Below are positions 10,318-17,975 of a stretch of DNA of 37,562 nucleotides, one piece after another. The notes below the pieces were generated by a model, which was not told where the DNA came from, did not search any database, and saw only the letters and a program-made list of their open reading frames with translations. The stretch is from Rubrivivax sp. (GTDB lineage Bacteria > Pseudomonadota > Gammaproteobacteria > Burkholderiales > Burkholderiaceae_C), in assembly GCA_024641945.1 (NCBI GenBank), contig JAHECD010000041.1, positions 1 to 37,562 of the forward strand, read 5' to 3'. The position numbers and the translations under genes were made by a program. Position 1 is the stretch's first letter. Each line of letters starts with the position of its first letter.

Positions 10318-11130
10318 ATGCTAGACGCCGTCGACCTCATCCTCAGCCGCATCGAATCCATGGCGCGGGGTGCCATTGCCGCCACGCCCAACCTCGTCAT
10401 GGGTCTGTCGGTGCTGTTCCTTTTCTGGCTCGCTGGCAAGGCGGTGCGCGGCGGCGTGCGACGTGTATCGCGCGATGCCGGGCAGCCTGAACAGGTGGCC
10501 CGTGTCTTCGGACGCCTCGCGGCCTGGGTGGTCAATACCCTGGGCTTCCTGCTCGCGCTGTCGATCGTGGCGCCGTCGATCGACACCGCCACGCTGTTCA
10601 GCACGCTGGGCATTGGCGGCGTGGCGTTCGGCTTCGCGTTCAAGGACATCCTGCAGAACCTGCTTGCCGGTCTGCTGCTGCTCGTCACGCGGCCCTTCCG
10701 GCTCGGCGACCAGATCGTCAGCGGCGCCCACGAGGGCACGATCGAGGACATCGAGTTGCGCGCCACGCGCATGCGGACCTATGACAACCGGATGGTCCTC
10801 ATTCCGAACAGCGAACTGTTCACCACGCGGGTGATCGTCAACACCGCCAACGAGCGACGGCGCGTGAGCGTGCTCGCGACCGTGCCGGGCGACGACCCCG
10901 AGGAAACGGTGCGCGGCCGACTGCTGGCGGCGCTTGCGGGCGCGCCCGGGGTGCTGGAATCTCCGTCGCCAAGTGCCGTGCTGCGCTCGGCCGCGCCGGG
11001 AGAAGCGCAATTCGAAGTGCGTGTGTGGGCCGACCCCGCGACGCAGCGCAGCGTGGCCGATACGGGCGACATGGTGATCGGCCTGCTGCGCAACGGCATC
11101 GTCGACTGCAGCGCCAAGTGGACTGCTTGA
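10318..11130 (+). CDS. Small-conductance mechanosensitive channel (MscS family)
   Basis: This is an inner-membrane channel that opens on membrane tension to release solutes under hypo-osmotic shock. The 270-residue protein has three TM helices (about 25-43, 65-85 and 92-122). The pore-lining TM3 is Gly/Ala-rich (TLGIGGVAFGFAFKDILQN), followed by the LLLLVTRPFRLGDQI turn and the beta domain EGTIEDIELRATRMRTYDN with VLIPNSELF. The C-terminal mixed alpha/beta domain ends the protein at a length normal for MscS. GGAGA lies about 8 bases upstream of the ATG. An upstream terminator suggests independent transcription. Confidence 0.92.
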   Translation: MLDAVDLILSRIESMARGAIAATPNLVMGLSVLFLFWLAGKAVRGGVRRVSRDAGQPEQVARVFGRLAAWVVNTLGFLLALSIVAPSIDTATLFSTLGIGGVAFGFAFKDILQNLLAGLLLLVTRPFRLGDQIVSGAHEGTIEDIELRATRMRTYDNRMVLIPNSELFTTRVIVNTANERRRVSVLATVPGDDPEETVRGRLLAALAGAPGVLESPSPSAVLRSAAPGEAQFEVRVWADPATQRSVADTGDMVIGLLRNGIVDCSAKWTA

Positions 11131-11181
11131 AGACGGCGTGACGTGGGCGGTTTGCGGCGGCGTCGCTGCGCGAGGTGCCGG

Positions 11182-11197
11182 GGCCTGCGGACAGGCC
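11182..11197 (+). terminator. Weak hairpin after the MscS gene
   Basis: A 6-bp stem GGCCTG / CAGGCC with loop CGGA lies about 50 bases after the stop, with no T-run. The rest of the gap 11131-11322 shows no gene. Confidence 0.3.
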
Positions 11198-11322
11198 GAT
11201 GGCGTGCCCGCCGCGGCTCGAGGGCCGCCCGCGTGATGCAGCACAATCGTCGGTGTCCCGGCGGCGCGGTCGAACGCGAACAGCAGCCTGCCGTCGTCCA
11301 CCACACCACGTGGATTCGATCG

Positions 11323-12426
11323 ATGAACACGACCATCCAGCACATCGACACCCGCCTCCACCACGTGCCGCTGGCCGAGGTGTTGAGCGATGCGATGCAC
11401 GGCGACCACACGCACTTCGAGCTGGTCACGACGACCGTCACTCTGTCGAATGGCCTGCAAGGTACGGGCTACACCTACACCGGTGGCAAGGGCGGTCACG
11501 CGATCCTCGCGATGGTCGGGCACGACCTGGCACCCGTGCTCATGGGCCAGGATCCGACGGGCGTCGAAGCGCTGCACGAGCGCATGCAGTGGCATGTGCA
11601 CTACGTCGGCCGCGGCGGCGTCGCCTCCTTTGCCATCTCCGCGCTCGACATCGCACTGTGGGACCTGCGTGGCAAGCTGACCGGCCAGCCACTGCGACAG
11701 ATGGCCGGCGGTGCGGGCACCGCGTGCCGCGCCTACTGCGGTGGCATCGACCTGATGTTTCCGCTCGACAAGCTGCTGCGAAACGTGCGTGGTTACCTGG
11801 CCGCGGGATTCAACGGCGTCAAGATCAAGGTCGGGCGCCCCGACTTGGCGCAGGACGTCGAGCGGGCCGCCGCTGTGCGCGAAGTGATCGGGCCCGATGC
11901 CGCCCTGATGGTGGACGCCAACTACGCGTTGACGGTCGAGCAGGCCATCGTCGCGGCGCGTGCCTTCGAGCCGCAGGGCCTGGTGTGGTTCGAGGAGCCG
12001 ACGCTGCCCGACGACTATGCGGGTTATGCCCGCATCGCCGAGGCGGTACCCGGCGTGCCGCTCGCCATGGGCGAGAACCTGCACACGATGGCGGAGTTCG
12101 GCCTCGCGTTCGATCACGCGCGGCTGTCGTTCATCCAGCCCGATGCGTCCAACTGCGGCGGCATCACCGGCTGGCTGCAGGTGGCCCGCATGGCGCGGCA
12201 GCATGGCCTGCCGGTGTGCTCGCACGGCATGCAGGAACTGCACGTGAGCCTGATGGCCGGGCAGCCGCATGCCGGATGGCTGGAGGTGCACAGCTTTCCG
12301 ATCGACCAGTACACGACGCGGCCCCTCGTCGTTCAAGACCATCTGGCGGTCGCGCCGGACGTGCCCGGCACCGGTGTCGAGTTCGAATGGGGGCGCCTCA
12401 ACCCGCACCGCGTCGCATCGATCTAG
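11323..12426 (+). CDS. Mandelate racemase-subgroup enolase-superfamily enzyme (probable acid-sugar dehydratase)
   Basis: This enzyme abstracts the proton alpha to a carboxylate in a Mg-stabilised enolate mechanism. The 367-residue protein shows the KxK pair Lys167 and Lys169 (VKIKVG), metal ligands Asp198 (VDAN), Glu224 (FEEP) and Glu251 (GEN), and the Asp274-His301 dyad (QPD and SHG). That dyad places it in the mandelate racemase subgroup, most members of which dehydrate aldonic or aldaric acids to 2-keto-3-deoxy acids. The segments [11 protein letters not shown] (50-60) and [11 protein letters not shown] (300-310) are not diagnostic to me. dgoK and dgoA in the same window make a galactonate- or galactarate-like substrate attractive, but they are 9 kb away. 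It ends convergently with ureD. Confidence 0.82.
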   Translation: MNTTIQHIDTRLHHVPLAEVLSDAMHGDHTHFELVTTTVTLSNGLQGTGYTYTGGKGGHAILAMVGHDLAPVLMGQDPTGVEALHERMQWHVHYVGRGGVASFAISALDIALWDLRGKLTGQPLRQMAGGAGTACRAYCGGIDLMFPLDKLLRNVRGYLAAGFNGVKIKVGRPDLAQDVERAAAVREVIGPDAALMVDANYALTVEQAIVAARAFEPQGLVWFEEPTLPDDYAGYARIAEAVPGVPLAMGENLHTMAEFGLAFDHARLSFIQPDASNCGGITGWLQVARMARQHGLPVCSHGMQELHVSLMAGQPHAGWLEVHSFPIDQYTTRPLVVQDHLAVAPDVPGTGVEFEWGRLNPHRVASI

Positions 12427-12512
12427 AGCCTGTTCACACCGCACGCGCCCGCCCGAAGTGTGAGCGGGCCCTTGCATCTCGGCGCCGAGGTCGTTGCTCG
12501 GGGCGGGCCGGT

Positions 12513-13343
12513 TCAGGTACGCCAGACCCGCGGCGGCTCGGCATCGAGACCCCACGCGGCTTTGCGCCACGCGCCGCGCACGGCCGTCAGCAGCGCCATC
12601 GCAGGCTCCACGCGGTCGGCCAGCGCACGCAGCACGACGACGCGCCCGTGCGGGCTGGTCGCTCCCGCCTGTGCGGCCAACGGCGATGCCGCGGAGGCGT
12701 CTCGCGCGCCCTCGAGCAGCGACTCGCGCAAGGCATCGGCGAACGCTTCGCCGGCCGTGAACCACAGCGTGGCGAGCACACGCCGGCCGGCCCAGCCGAG
12801 CGGCGAATCGAGCAGCCGCGTGTCGGCAGCGTCGATGCGCCCGCGCTCGAGCCAGTGGCCCGGCAGTTCCATGTGCTGGACGAACGTGCCGTCGTCGAAG
12901 GCCTGGCCCGACGCCGGCAGGCCGAGTGCCAGCACGTCCCAGCCCAGGGCCTGCGCGCCTGGCGCAAGGTCGAGTTGCACCCGGTTCTCTGCCCGGCATC
13001 CGCGCTGCGCGATGTTCTCCAGCGGCAGCCATTCGAGCCGTGCGCCGGCCTCCAGCCGCAGCGTCGCGCGCTGCACCGCCAGGTCGCCCGCGCTGCGGTA
13101 GAAGCGGGTTGCACCCGGCGTCGTGACGAGGGCGTGTGTGTCGCCGTCGAGCCGTGCGTCGATCTCGAGCACGTCGCCACCGACCACGCCGCCGGGCGGA
13201 TGCACCAGCACGTGGTGGCAGATGCCCGGGCCCTCGGGATACAGGCGGCGCAGCACACGCAGCGGGCCTTCGTGGCGGTCGAGCGCGATCGTGCGTTCGC
13301 CGTCGCGGCGGTAGTGCAGGTCGAGTCGGCCGTGCCAGCCCAT
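12513..13343 (-). CDS. ureD: Urease accessory protein UreD
   Basis: UreD (UreH) forms the scaffold with UreF and UreG that inserts nickel into urease in the cytoplasm. The 276-residue length is normal. Family landmarks are RRDGERTIALDRHEGPLRV, LYPEGPGICHHVLVHPPGG (continuing VVGGD), ALVTTPGATRFYRS, LEWLPLENIAQRG, GWDVLALGLPASGQAF and WFTAGEAFADALRE. It is the last gene of the minus-strand operon that starts with the ABC importer and lies 19 bases after the guanine-deaminase-like gene. No ureABC or ureEFG gene follows in the window. It could be a displaced or second copy. Urea and ammonia from ureide breakdown would give it a role here. Confidence 0.93.
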   Translation of the reverse strand: MGWHGRLDLHYRRDGERTIALDRHEGPLRVLRRLYPEGPGICHHVLVHPPGGVVGGDVLEIDARLDGDTHALVTTPGATRFYRSAGDLAVQRATLRLEAGARLEWLPLENIAQRGCRAENRVQLDLAPGAQALGWDVLALGLPASGQAFDDGTFVQHMELPGHWLERGRIDAADTRLLDSPLGWAGRRVLATLWFTAGEAFADALRESLLEGARDASAASPLAAQAGATSPHGRVVVLRALADRVEPAMALLTAVRGAWRKAAWGLDAEPPRVWRT

Positions 13344-13362
13344 GCGGTCGCGGCGCGGGCGC

Positions 13363-13851
13363 TCAGCGCAGCGGCGGAAAGCGGCGCCAGAAGTAGCGGT
13401 GCAGCGAGGCGATCTCGTCCTCGACCTCGGGCACCGGACCGACGACCTGGATGGCCTTCTGGCCCGCGTCGAAGACCGCCCGGCACGGCAGGTCGAGGGT
13501 CGGGTTCTCGCTGTGATTGCCCGTGAGTTCGAGCAGCCGCTTCTCGCTCAGGCCATAGACGAGGTGGCCGATGTGCGCCCAATACTGCGTGCCGGCGCAC
13601 ATCGCGCACGGTTCGACGGTGGTGACGAGCGTGCAGTCCCACAGCAGCGCCGGCGCGTGCAGGCGGGCCGCCTCGCGCGCGAGCACTGCCTCGGCGTGGT
13701 TGACCGTATCGACGTTGCGCTGCTCCATCAGCACGGTTTCGGCGTCGGGCGCCACCAGCAACGCGGCGAACGGGTGGTGACCGGCCTCCATCGATGCGCG
13801 GGCCAGCGCGTTGGCGCGCCTCAGGTGGCGCACGGCCTGCTCGGGGGTCAT
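13363..13851 (-). CDS. CDA-fold nucleobase deaminase, probable guanine deaminase
   Basis: This is a zinc deaminase of 162 residues, about the size of the Bacillus-type GuaD. Zn ligands and the catalytic Glu are visible: His52 and Glu54 in VNHAEAVL, and Cys82 and Cys85 in EPCAMCAG. The C-terminal region GLSEKRLLELTGNHSENP and ASLHRYFWRRF fits nucleoside/guanine deaminase family members. In this purine locus, conversion of guanine to xanthine, the substrate of the XdhAB enzyme, is the most economical role. Cytosine, adenosine or creatinine-type deaminases share the fold, so substrate is inferred from context. The start is at ATG 13851, because the frame upstream reads into the permease gene on the same strand without similarity. 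Confidence 0.82.
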   Translation of the reverse strand: MTPEQAVRHLRRANALARASMEAGHHPFAALLVAPDAETVLMEQRNVDTVNHAEAVLAREAARLHAPALLWDCTLVTTVEPCAMCAGTQYWAHIGHLVYGLSEKRLLELTGNHSENPTLDLPCRAVFDAGQKAIQVVGPVPEVEDEIASLHRYFWRRFPPLR

Positions 13852-13883
13852 CGTCGGGCTTCGCCGAGTGCAGCCGGCGCCGC

Positions 13884-14654
13884 TCAGGCCGCCTGCGAGC
13901 CGCGGTGTGCCCAGCCGGTGGTGCGCTTCTCGACCCACGAGAAGAGCTCGTACATCGCCATCGCCATCGCGCCGATGGTCACCAGCCCGGCGAAGGCGAG
14001 CGCCATGCGCTGCTGGCTGCCGGCGGTCTGCATCAGGTAGCCGATGCCGGAGTCGCCGGCCGTCATCTCCGCCAGCACGGTGCCGACGAAGGCCAGCGTG
14101 ATCGCGATCTTCAGTGAGCCGTAGAAGTACGGCATCGAACGTGGCAGTCCGACCTTCATCAGCACGTCCCAGCGCTTGGCGCCGAGCACCCGCAGCACGT
14201 CTTCGAGTTCGGGTTCGAGCGTGGCCAGGCCGGTGGCGATATTCACCGTGATCGGGAAGAACGAGATCAGGAACGCGGTCAGGATGCCGGGGCCGAGGCC
14301 GATGCCGAACCACACCACGAGGATCGGCACGACGGCGGCCTTGGGCACCGCGTTGAACCCGATCATCAGCGGGTACAGCGCCGTATAGGCCAGGCGCGAA
14401 CTGCCGATCAGGAAGCCGAGCAGGATGCCCACGACGATGGACAGCCCGAAGCCGAGCATCGTGACCCAGAAAGTCTTCCAGGCCGCTTCGAGCAGCGGGC
14501 CCTTGAACTCGATGAATTCACGCGCGATCTGCAGCGGGCTCGGGAAGATGAACTCCGCAATGCCGAACAGAGACACGATCGCCTGCCAGAGCAGCAGCAC
14601 CGCCACCAGCACGACCAGTGGCGACCAGCGTTCCATGCGTCGGCTGATCTTCAT
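13884..14654 (-). CDS. ABC transporter permease (SsuC/TauC/ThiX type)
   Basis: This is the inner-membrane subunit of an importer with an NMT1/THI5-type receptor. It has 256 residues and about six TM segments, starting at SPLVVLVAVLLLWQAIVSLF. The EAA-loop region ATLEPELEDVLRVLGAKRWDVL (about 160-181) contacts the ATPase. GTVLAEMTAGDSGIGYLM is the usual motif near the C-terminus. The ATG at 14654 is preceded by AAGGGGG. It is the third gene of the importer operon, after the receptor and the ATPase, and is followed by the deaminase. Confidence 0.9.
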   Translation of the reverse strand: MKISRRMERWSPLVVLVAVLLLWQAIVSLFGIAEFIFPSPLQIAREFIEFKGPLLEAAWKTFWVTMLGFGLSIVVGILLGFLIGSSRLAYTALYPLMIGFNAVPKAAVVPILVVWFGIGLGPGILTAFLISFFPITVNIATGLATLEPELEDVLRVLGAKRWDVLMKVGLPRSMPYFYGSLKIAITLAFVGTVLAEMTAGDSGIGYLMQTAGSQQRMALAFAGLVTIGAMAMAMYELFSWVEKRTTGWAHRGSQAA

Positions 14655-14706
14655 GCGGCCCCCTTCATGCCCGTGGCTTCGGCCCGGAGCACGGCGACGG
14701 CGCCGC

Positions 14707-15519
14707 TCATTGCGGCACCGCCACGCCGGTGGGTTGGCGGTGCGCGCCGATATGCCCGCGCAGTTCATGCACGATGTCGGTGAACTCTGGCGTGTAGGTC
14801 ACCTCCAGGTCGCGCGGGCGCGGCAGATCGATCTCGCGCTTGACGACGAAGCGCCCTGGGCTGCGGCTCATGCAGTACACCGTGTCGGCGAGAAAGACAC
14901 TCTCGCGCAGGTCGTGCGTGACGAGGATGACGTTGAACTTCTGCGCCGCGTGCAGGTCGCGCAGCGTGCACCACAGCTCCTCGCGCGTGAAGGCGTCGAG
15001 CGCGCCGAACGGCTCGTCGAGCAACAGCATCTTGGGCTCGTGCACGAGCGCGCGGCAGATGCTCGCGCGCTGCTGCATGCCGCCCGAGAGCTGCCAGGGA
15101 AACTTGTCCTCGTAGCCGCCGAGGCCCACGCTCTTGAGCAGCTCGCGGGCCTTGGACTCGTATTCGGCGCGCTTCGCCTTGAACGTCGAGCGGTAGGGCT
15201 CGACGATCTCCAGCGGCAGCAGCACGTTGTCCACCGTTGTGCGCCACGGCAGCAGGCTCGGTGCCTGGAAGGCCATGCCGCTGATCTTGAGCGGCCCGGT
15301 CACGGGCTGGCCGCCGATGCGGATCGTGCCCTTGCTCGGCATCTTCAGCCCGGTGGTGAGCTTCATGAAGGTCGATTTGCCGCAGCCCGACGGCCCGACG
15401 ATGGCGATGAACTCCCCTTCATTCACCTGGAGCGAGATGTCCTCGACGGCAAAGTGGCCCTCGGCGAGCAGCTCGTCGTTGTAGGCGAGCCAGACGTTGC
15501 GGAAGTCGACGAAGTTCAT
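14707..15519 (-). CDS. ABC transporter ATP-binding protein (SsuB/TauB type)
   Basis: This is the cytoplasmic ATPase of the importer, with 270 residues. The Walker A motif is GPSGCGKST (about 43-51), the Q-loop is AFQAPSLLPW, the signature is LSGGMQQRASICRAL, the Walker B motif is MLLLDEPFGALD, and the H-loop is ILVTHDLRE. The sequence RSPGRFVVKREIDLPRPRD near the end is typical of nitrate/sulfonate/taurine-type ATPases. The gene sits between receptor and permease genes in the same direction. Confidence 0.93.
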   Translation of the reverse strand: MNFVDFRNVWLAYNDELLAEGHFAVEDISLQVNEGEFIAIVGPSGCGKSTFMKLTTGLKMPSKGTIRIGGQPVTGPLKISGMAFQAPSLLPWRTTVDNVLLPLEIVEPYRSTFKAKRAEYESKARELLKSVGLGGYEDKFPWQLSGGMQQRASICRALVHEPKMLLLDEPFGALDAFTREELWCTLRDLHAAQKFNVILVTHDLRESVFLADTVYCMSRSPGRFVVKREIDLPRPRDLEVTYTPEFTDIVHELRGHIGAHRQPTGVAVPQ

Positions 15520-15617
15520 GGGTGGTCAGTCTGGCAACGAGGACAGCAGGGCCGGGTCAAGCCGCCACGAGGCGCCCCTTTCCTGGGCAGAGGCGCCCGG
15601 CGCGGCCGCATCGAGGT

Positions 15618-16649
15618 TCACTTCTTCGGCGGCAGGATATTCAGCTCGGCCTTCGGCGGCAGGAAGGCGTCGGTCCAGACCACGGTCGGGTCGATGCGGG
15701 TCTTGGTATTGAAGGCATCCGACACCTGGGACGCCATCAGCGACAGGCGGCCTGGGTTGACGGTGCCGAAGCCTTCGGCACGTGCGTCGGCGCTGGCCAC
15801 CACCGAGTCGATCGCCATGCGCAGGCGGCGCTTCTCGAGGTCGACGTTGATGATGCCGTCACGCTCCTTCAGATACGCCACCGCCGGATCGGGGTTCGCC
15901 ATCACCTCCTTGGCGCCCTTCGCGAAAGCCCGCAGGAAAGCCTTCACGGCCTCGGGCTGCTCCTTGATCATCTTGGGCGACGCGATGATCACGTTGCCGT
16001 ACAGCTTGACGCCGTAGTCGCCATACGGCAGCACGACGATGTCGGCCGGCTTGACCCCACGCGCCTCGAGGTTGAGCAGCGAGGTGAACGAGAAGCCGGT
16101 GATGGCGTCGATGTCGCCGCGCACGAGCATCGTCTCGCGCAGCGGCGGGTCCATGCTGGTCCACTGCACGCCGCTCACGTTGTTGGCCTTGGAGAAGATC
16201 GGGAAGGCGCGACGGCCGGCGTCGAAGCCCGGGGCGCCGAGTTTCTTGCCGTTCAGGTCGGACGGCTTCGCGATGCCACTCTTCTTGAGCGCGAGCACGG
16301 CGGCCGGCGTGTTGTTGTAGACCATCATCACGGCCACCGGCTTGTTCGGCGCGTCCGGGTTGTTGGCGACGAACTCCATCAGCGCCGCCATGTCGGCAAA
16401 GCCCATGTCGTACGAGCCGGACGCCACGCGCGTGACGGTGCCGCCGGAGCCGTTGCCCGCGTCGATCGTCACGTCGAGGCCCGCGGCCTTGTAATAGCCC
16501 TTGGCGGCCGACGCAAGGAAGAGGGCGGCCGGGCCTTCGAAGCGCCAGTCGAGCTGGAACTTGATCGGCGTATCGGCCATCGCCGGCAAGGTGAGCAGGG
16601 CGGTGGCTGCGGCCAATGCGGCGCGGCGGGTGACGGATACAAGGGACAT
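15618..16649 (-). CDS. NMT1/THI5-type periplasmic substrate-binding protein
   Basis: This is the receptor of the ABC importer, with 343 residues. A signal peptide spans about residues 1-25 (VTRRAALAAATALLTLPAMA), followed by the family start IKFQLDWRFEGPAALFLASA, then GLDVTIDAGNGSGGTVTRVA, SYDMGFADMAALMEF and GKKLGAPGFDAGRRAF. The same family binds pyrimidine precursors, aromatic sulfonates, taurine and nitrate. Position at the head of an operon that ends in a deaminase and ureD suggests a purine base, ureide or related N-heterocycle. The ATG at 16649 is chosen for the signal peptide and a GGAG just upstream. An ATG 54 bases earlier is possible. Confidence 0.88.
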   Translation of the reverse strand: MSLVSVTRRAALAAATALLTLPAMADTPIKFQLDWRFEGPAALFLASAAKGYYKAAGLDVTIDAGNGSGGTVTRVASGSYDMGFADMAALMEFVANNPDAPNKPVAVMMVYNNTPAAVLALKKSGIAKPSDLNGKKLGAPGFDAGRRAFPIFSKANNVSGVQWTSMDPPLRETMLVRGDIDAITGFSFTSLLNLEARGVKPADIVVLPYGDYGVKLYGNVIIASPKMIKEQPEAVKAFLRAFAKGAKEVMANPDPAVAYLKERDGIINVDLEKRRLRMAIDSVVASADARAEGFGTVNPGRLSLMASQVSDAFNTKTRIDPTVVWTDAFLPPKAELNILPPKK

Positions 16650-16687
16650 GGTGAAAGGCTCCGGATAGGGACGGTCGTGGCTCATTT

Positions 16688-16724
16688 TGCAATTAGCGTG
16701 CACGCTTGACCCTCGGGTATTGCA
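16688..16724. promoter_or_regulatory. Nested inverted repeats upstream of the ABC importer operon
   Basis: TGCAAT (16688-16693) and ATTGCA (16719-16724) are inverted around 25 bases that contain the perfect 12-bp palindrome AGCGTGCACGCT (16695-16706). The element lies 39-75 bases before the receptor start codon, where an operator could sit. It does not resemble the palindrome in front of uraH, so a different regulator would be involved. Confidence 0.4.
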
Positions 16725-16742
16725 CCAAAGGCGTGCGCGCAG

Positions 16743-17975
16743 TCAGGACAGCAGATCGAACAGGGTGCGGGCGATCACCTTGGTGGCCCGCCGCAGGTCT
16801 TCGAGCTCCAGGTGCTCGTCGGCCCGCTTGGCGTTCGACTCCAGCACCGTGCGCGGCCCGGCGCCGTAGATGACGGCCGGCACGCCGGCCTCGCCGTACA
16901 GCCGCACGTCGGTATACAGCGGGGTGCCGCTCTCGGCGATCGGCTCGCCGAAGAGCGCTTCGCCGTGGCGCTGGATCGCCTCGACCAGGGGCCGGTTGCC
17001 CGGCAACGGCTTGAGCGAGCGCGCCAGCAGCATGCGGCGCACGTCGCAGCGCACCCCGGGTGATTGCGCCACCGCGGTGTCGATCAGTGCACGCACCTCC
17101 GCCTCGACCGCGGTGGCATCTTCCTCGGGGATCATGCGGCGGTCGAGCTTGAGCACCACCTTGCCCGGCACGACGTTGGTATTGCTGCCGCCTTCGATGC
17201 GGCCGACGTTCAGGAACGGGTGCGTGATGCCGGCGACCTTCGAGCGCCGTTCGCGCAGCACGGAGTTGTAGGCGTAAAGCGCCGTGAGCAGCCGGTTGGC
17301 GGCTTGCAGCGCGTCGACGCCGGTGTCGGGGTAAGCGGCATGCGAGGCCAGGCCATGCAGCGTCACCTCGAGCTGCAGGCAGCCGTTGTGCGCGGTGACC
17401 ACCTGGTAACTGAAGCCGGCGGCGATCAGCAGGTCGGGCTTCGTCAGCCCCTGCTTGAGCAGCCAGCCCGGGCCGAGTTCGCCGCCGAATTCCTCGTCGT
17501 AGGTGAAATGCAGTTCGACGTGGCCCTTCAGCGGCGCACCGAGCGCCTCCAGCGCGCGCACCGCGAAGCTGAAGGTCGCGAAGTCGCTCTTGCTCACCGC
17601 GGCCGCGCGGCCGTAGATCCTGCCGTCGACGACCTCGCCGCCGTACGGGTCGTGGGTCCAGCCTTCGCCCGGCGGCACCACGTCGCCGTGGGCATTGAGC
17701 GCGATCGTCGGGCCGCCGTCGCCGGCACGTCCCATCCTGCGGCGCACGATCAGGTTGGTGATCGACTGCAGGCCGCCGGCATGCACTTCGTCGGCCGGCA
17801 CCGGGTGCTGCTCGGCGGTCCAGCCAAAGCCGGCCAGCAGCGCGGCGGTGGCCTTGGCGTGCGGCGCGTTGTCGCCCGGCGGCGTGGGCGTGGGCACGCG
17901 CACCAGCGCTTGCAGGAATCTCACCTCGTCGTCGAAGTGCGTGTCGATCCAGGCGTCGAGCCTCTCGTAGGTCAT
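16743..17975 (-). CDS. M20-family metallopeptidase/amidohydrolase with altered metal site
   Basis: This protein has the ArgE/DapE fold, which normally hydrolyses N-acyl or N-carbamoyl groups with two zinc ions. It has 410 residues. Visible residues are His96 and Asp98 (NAHGDVV), the acid pair Glu161-Glu162 (TYDEEFGGE), the dimerisation/lid domain (about 195-310) and a late His in RADEHLELEDL. At the position of the bridging Asp of the usual YGxGxxDMKG, this protein has YGRAAAVSKSD, so Val127 replaces the Asp. Its ATG overlaps the stop of the uraD-allC gene (ATGA), so it is translationally coupled to allantoate hydrolysis. A role on ureidoglycine or ureidoglycolate is a reasonable guess. A deacylase for an unrelated metabolite is the alternative. 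Confidence 0.8.
   Translation of the reverse strand: MTYERLDAWIDTHFDDEVRFLQALVRVPTPTPPGDNAPHAKATAALLAGFGWTAEQHPVPADEVHAGGLQSITNLIVRRRMGRAGDGGPTIALNAHGDVVPPGEGWTHDPYGGEVVDGRIYGRAAAVSKSDFATFSFAVRALEALGAPLKGHVELHFTYDEEFGGELGPGWLLKQGLTKPDLLIAAGFSYQVVTAHNGCLQLEVTLHGLASHAAYPDTGVDALQAANRLLTALYAYNSVLRERRSKVAGITHPFLNVGRIEGGSNTNVVPGKVVLKLDRRMIPEEDATAVEAEVRALIDTAVAQSPGVRCDVRRMLLARSLKPLPGNRPLVEAIQRHGEALFGEPIAESGTPLYTDVRLYGEAGVPAVIYGAGPRTVLESNAKRADEHLELEDLRRATKVIARTLFDLLS

Noticed and set aside
12447..12469. Short hairpin GCCCGC / GCGGGC between the enolase-superfamily gene and ureD
   Set aside because: The 11-base loop, 6-bp stem and absence of a T-run make chance likely in this GC-rich DNA. It sits between convergent genes, so a weak bidirectional terminator is possible but not supported.
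10321..13032. A 903-codon minus-strand open frame over the MscS and enolase-superfamily genes
   Set aside because: Low-complexity composition with no motifs. Two well-supported plus-strand genes and ureD occupy the same DNA.
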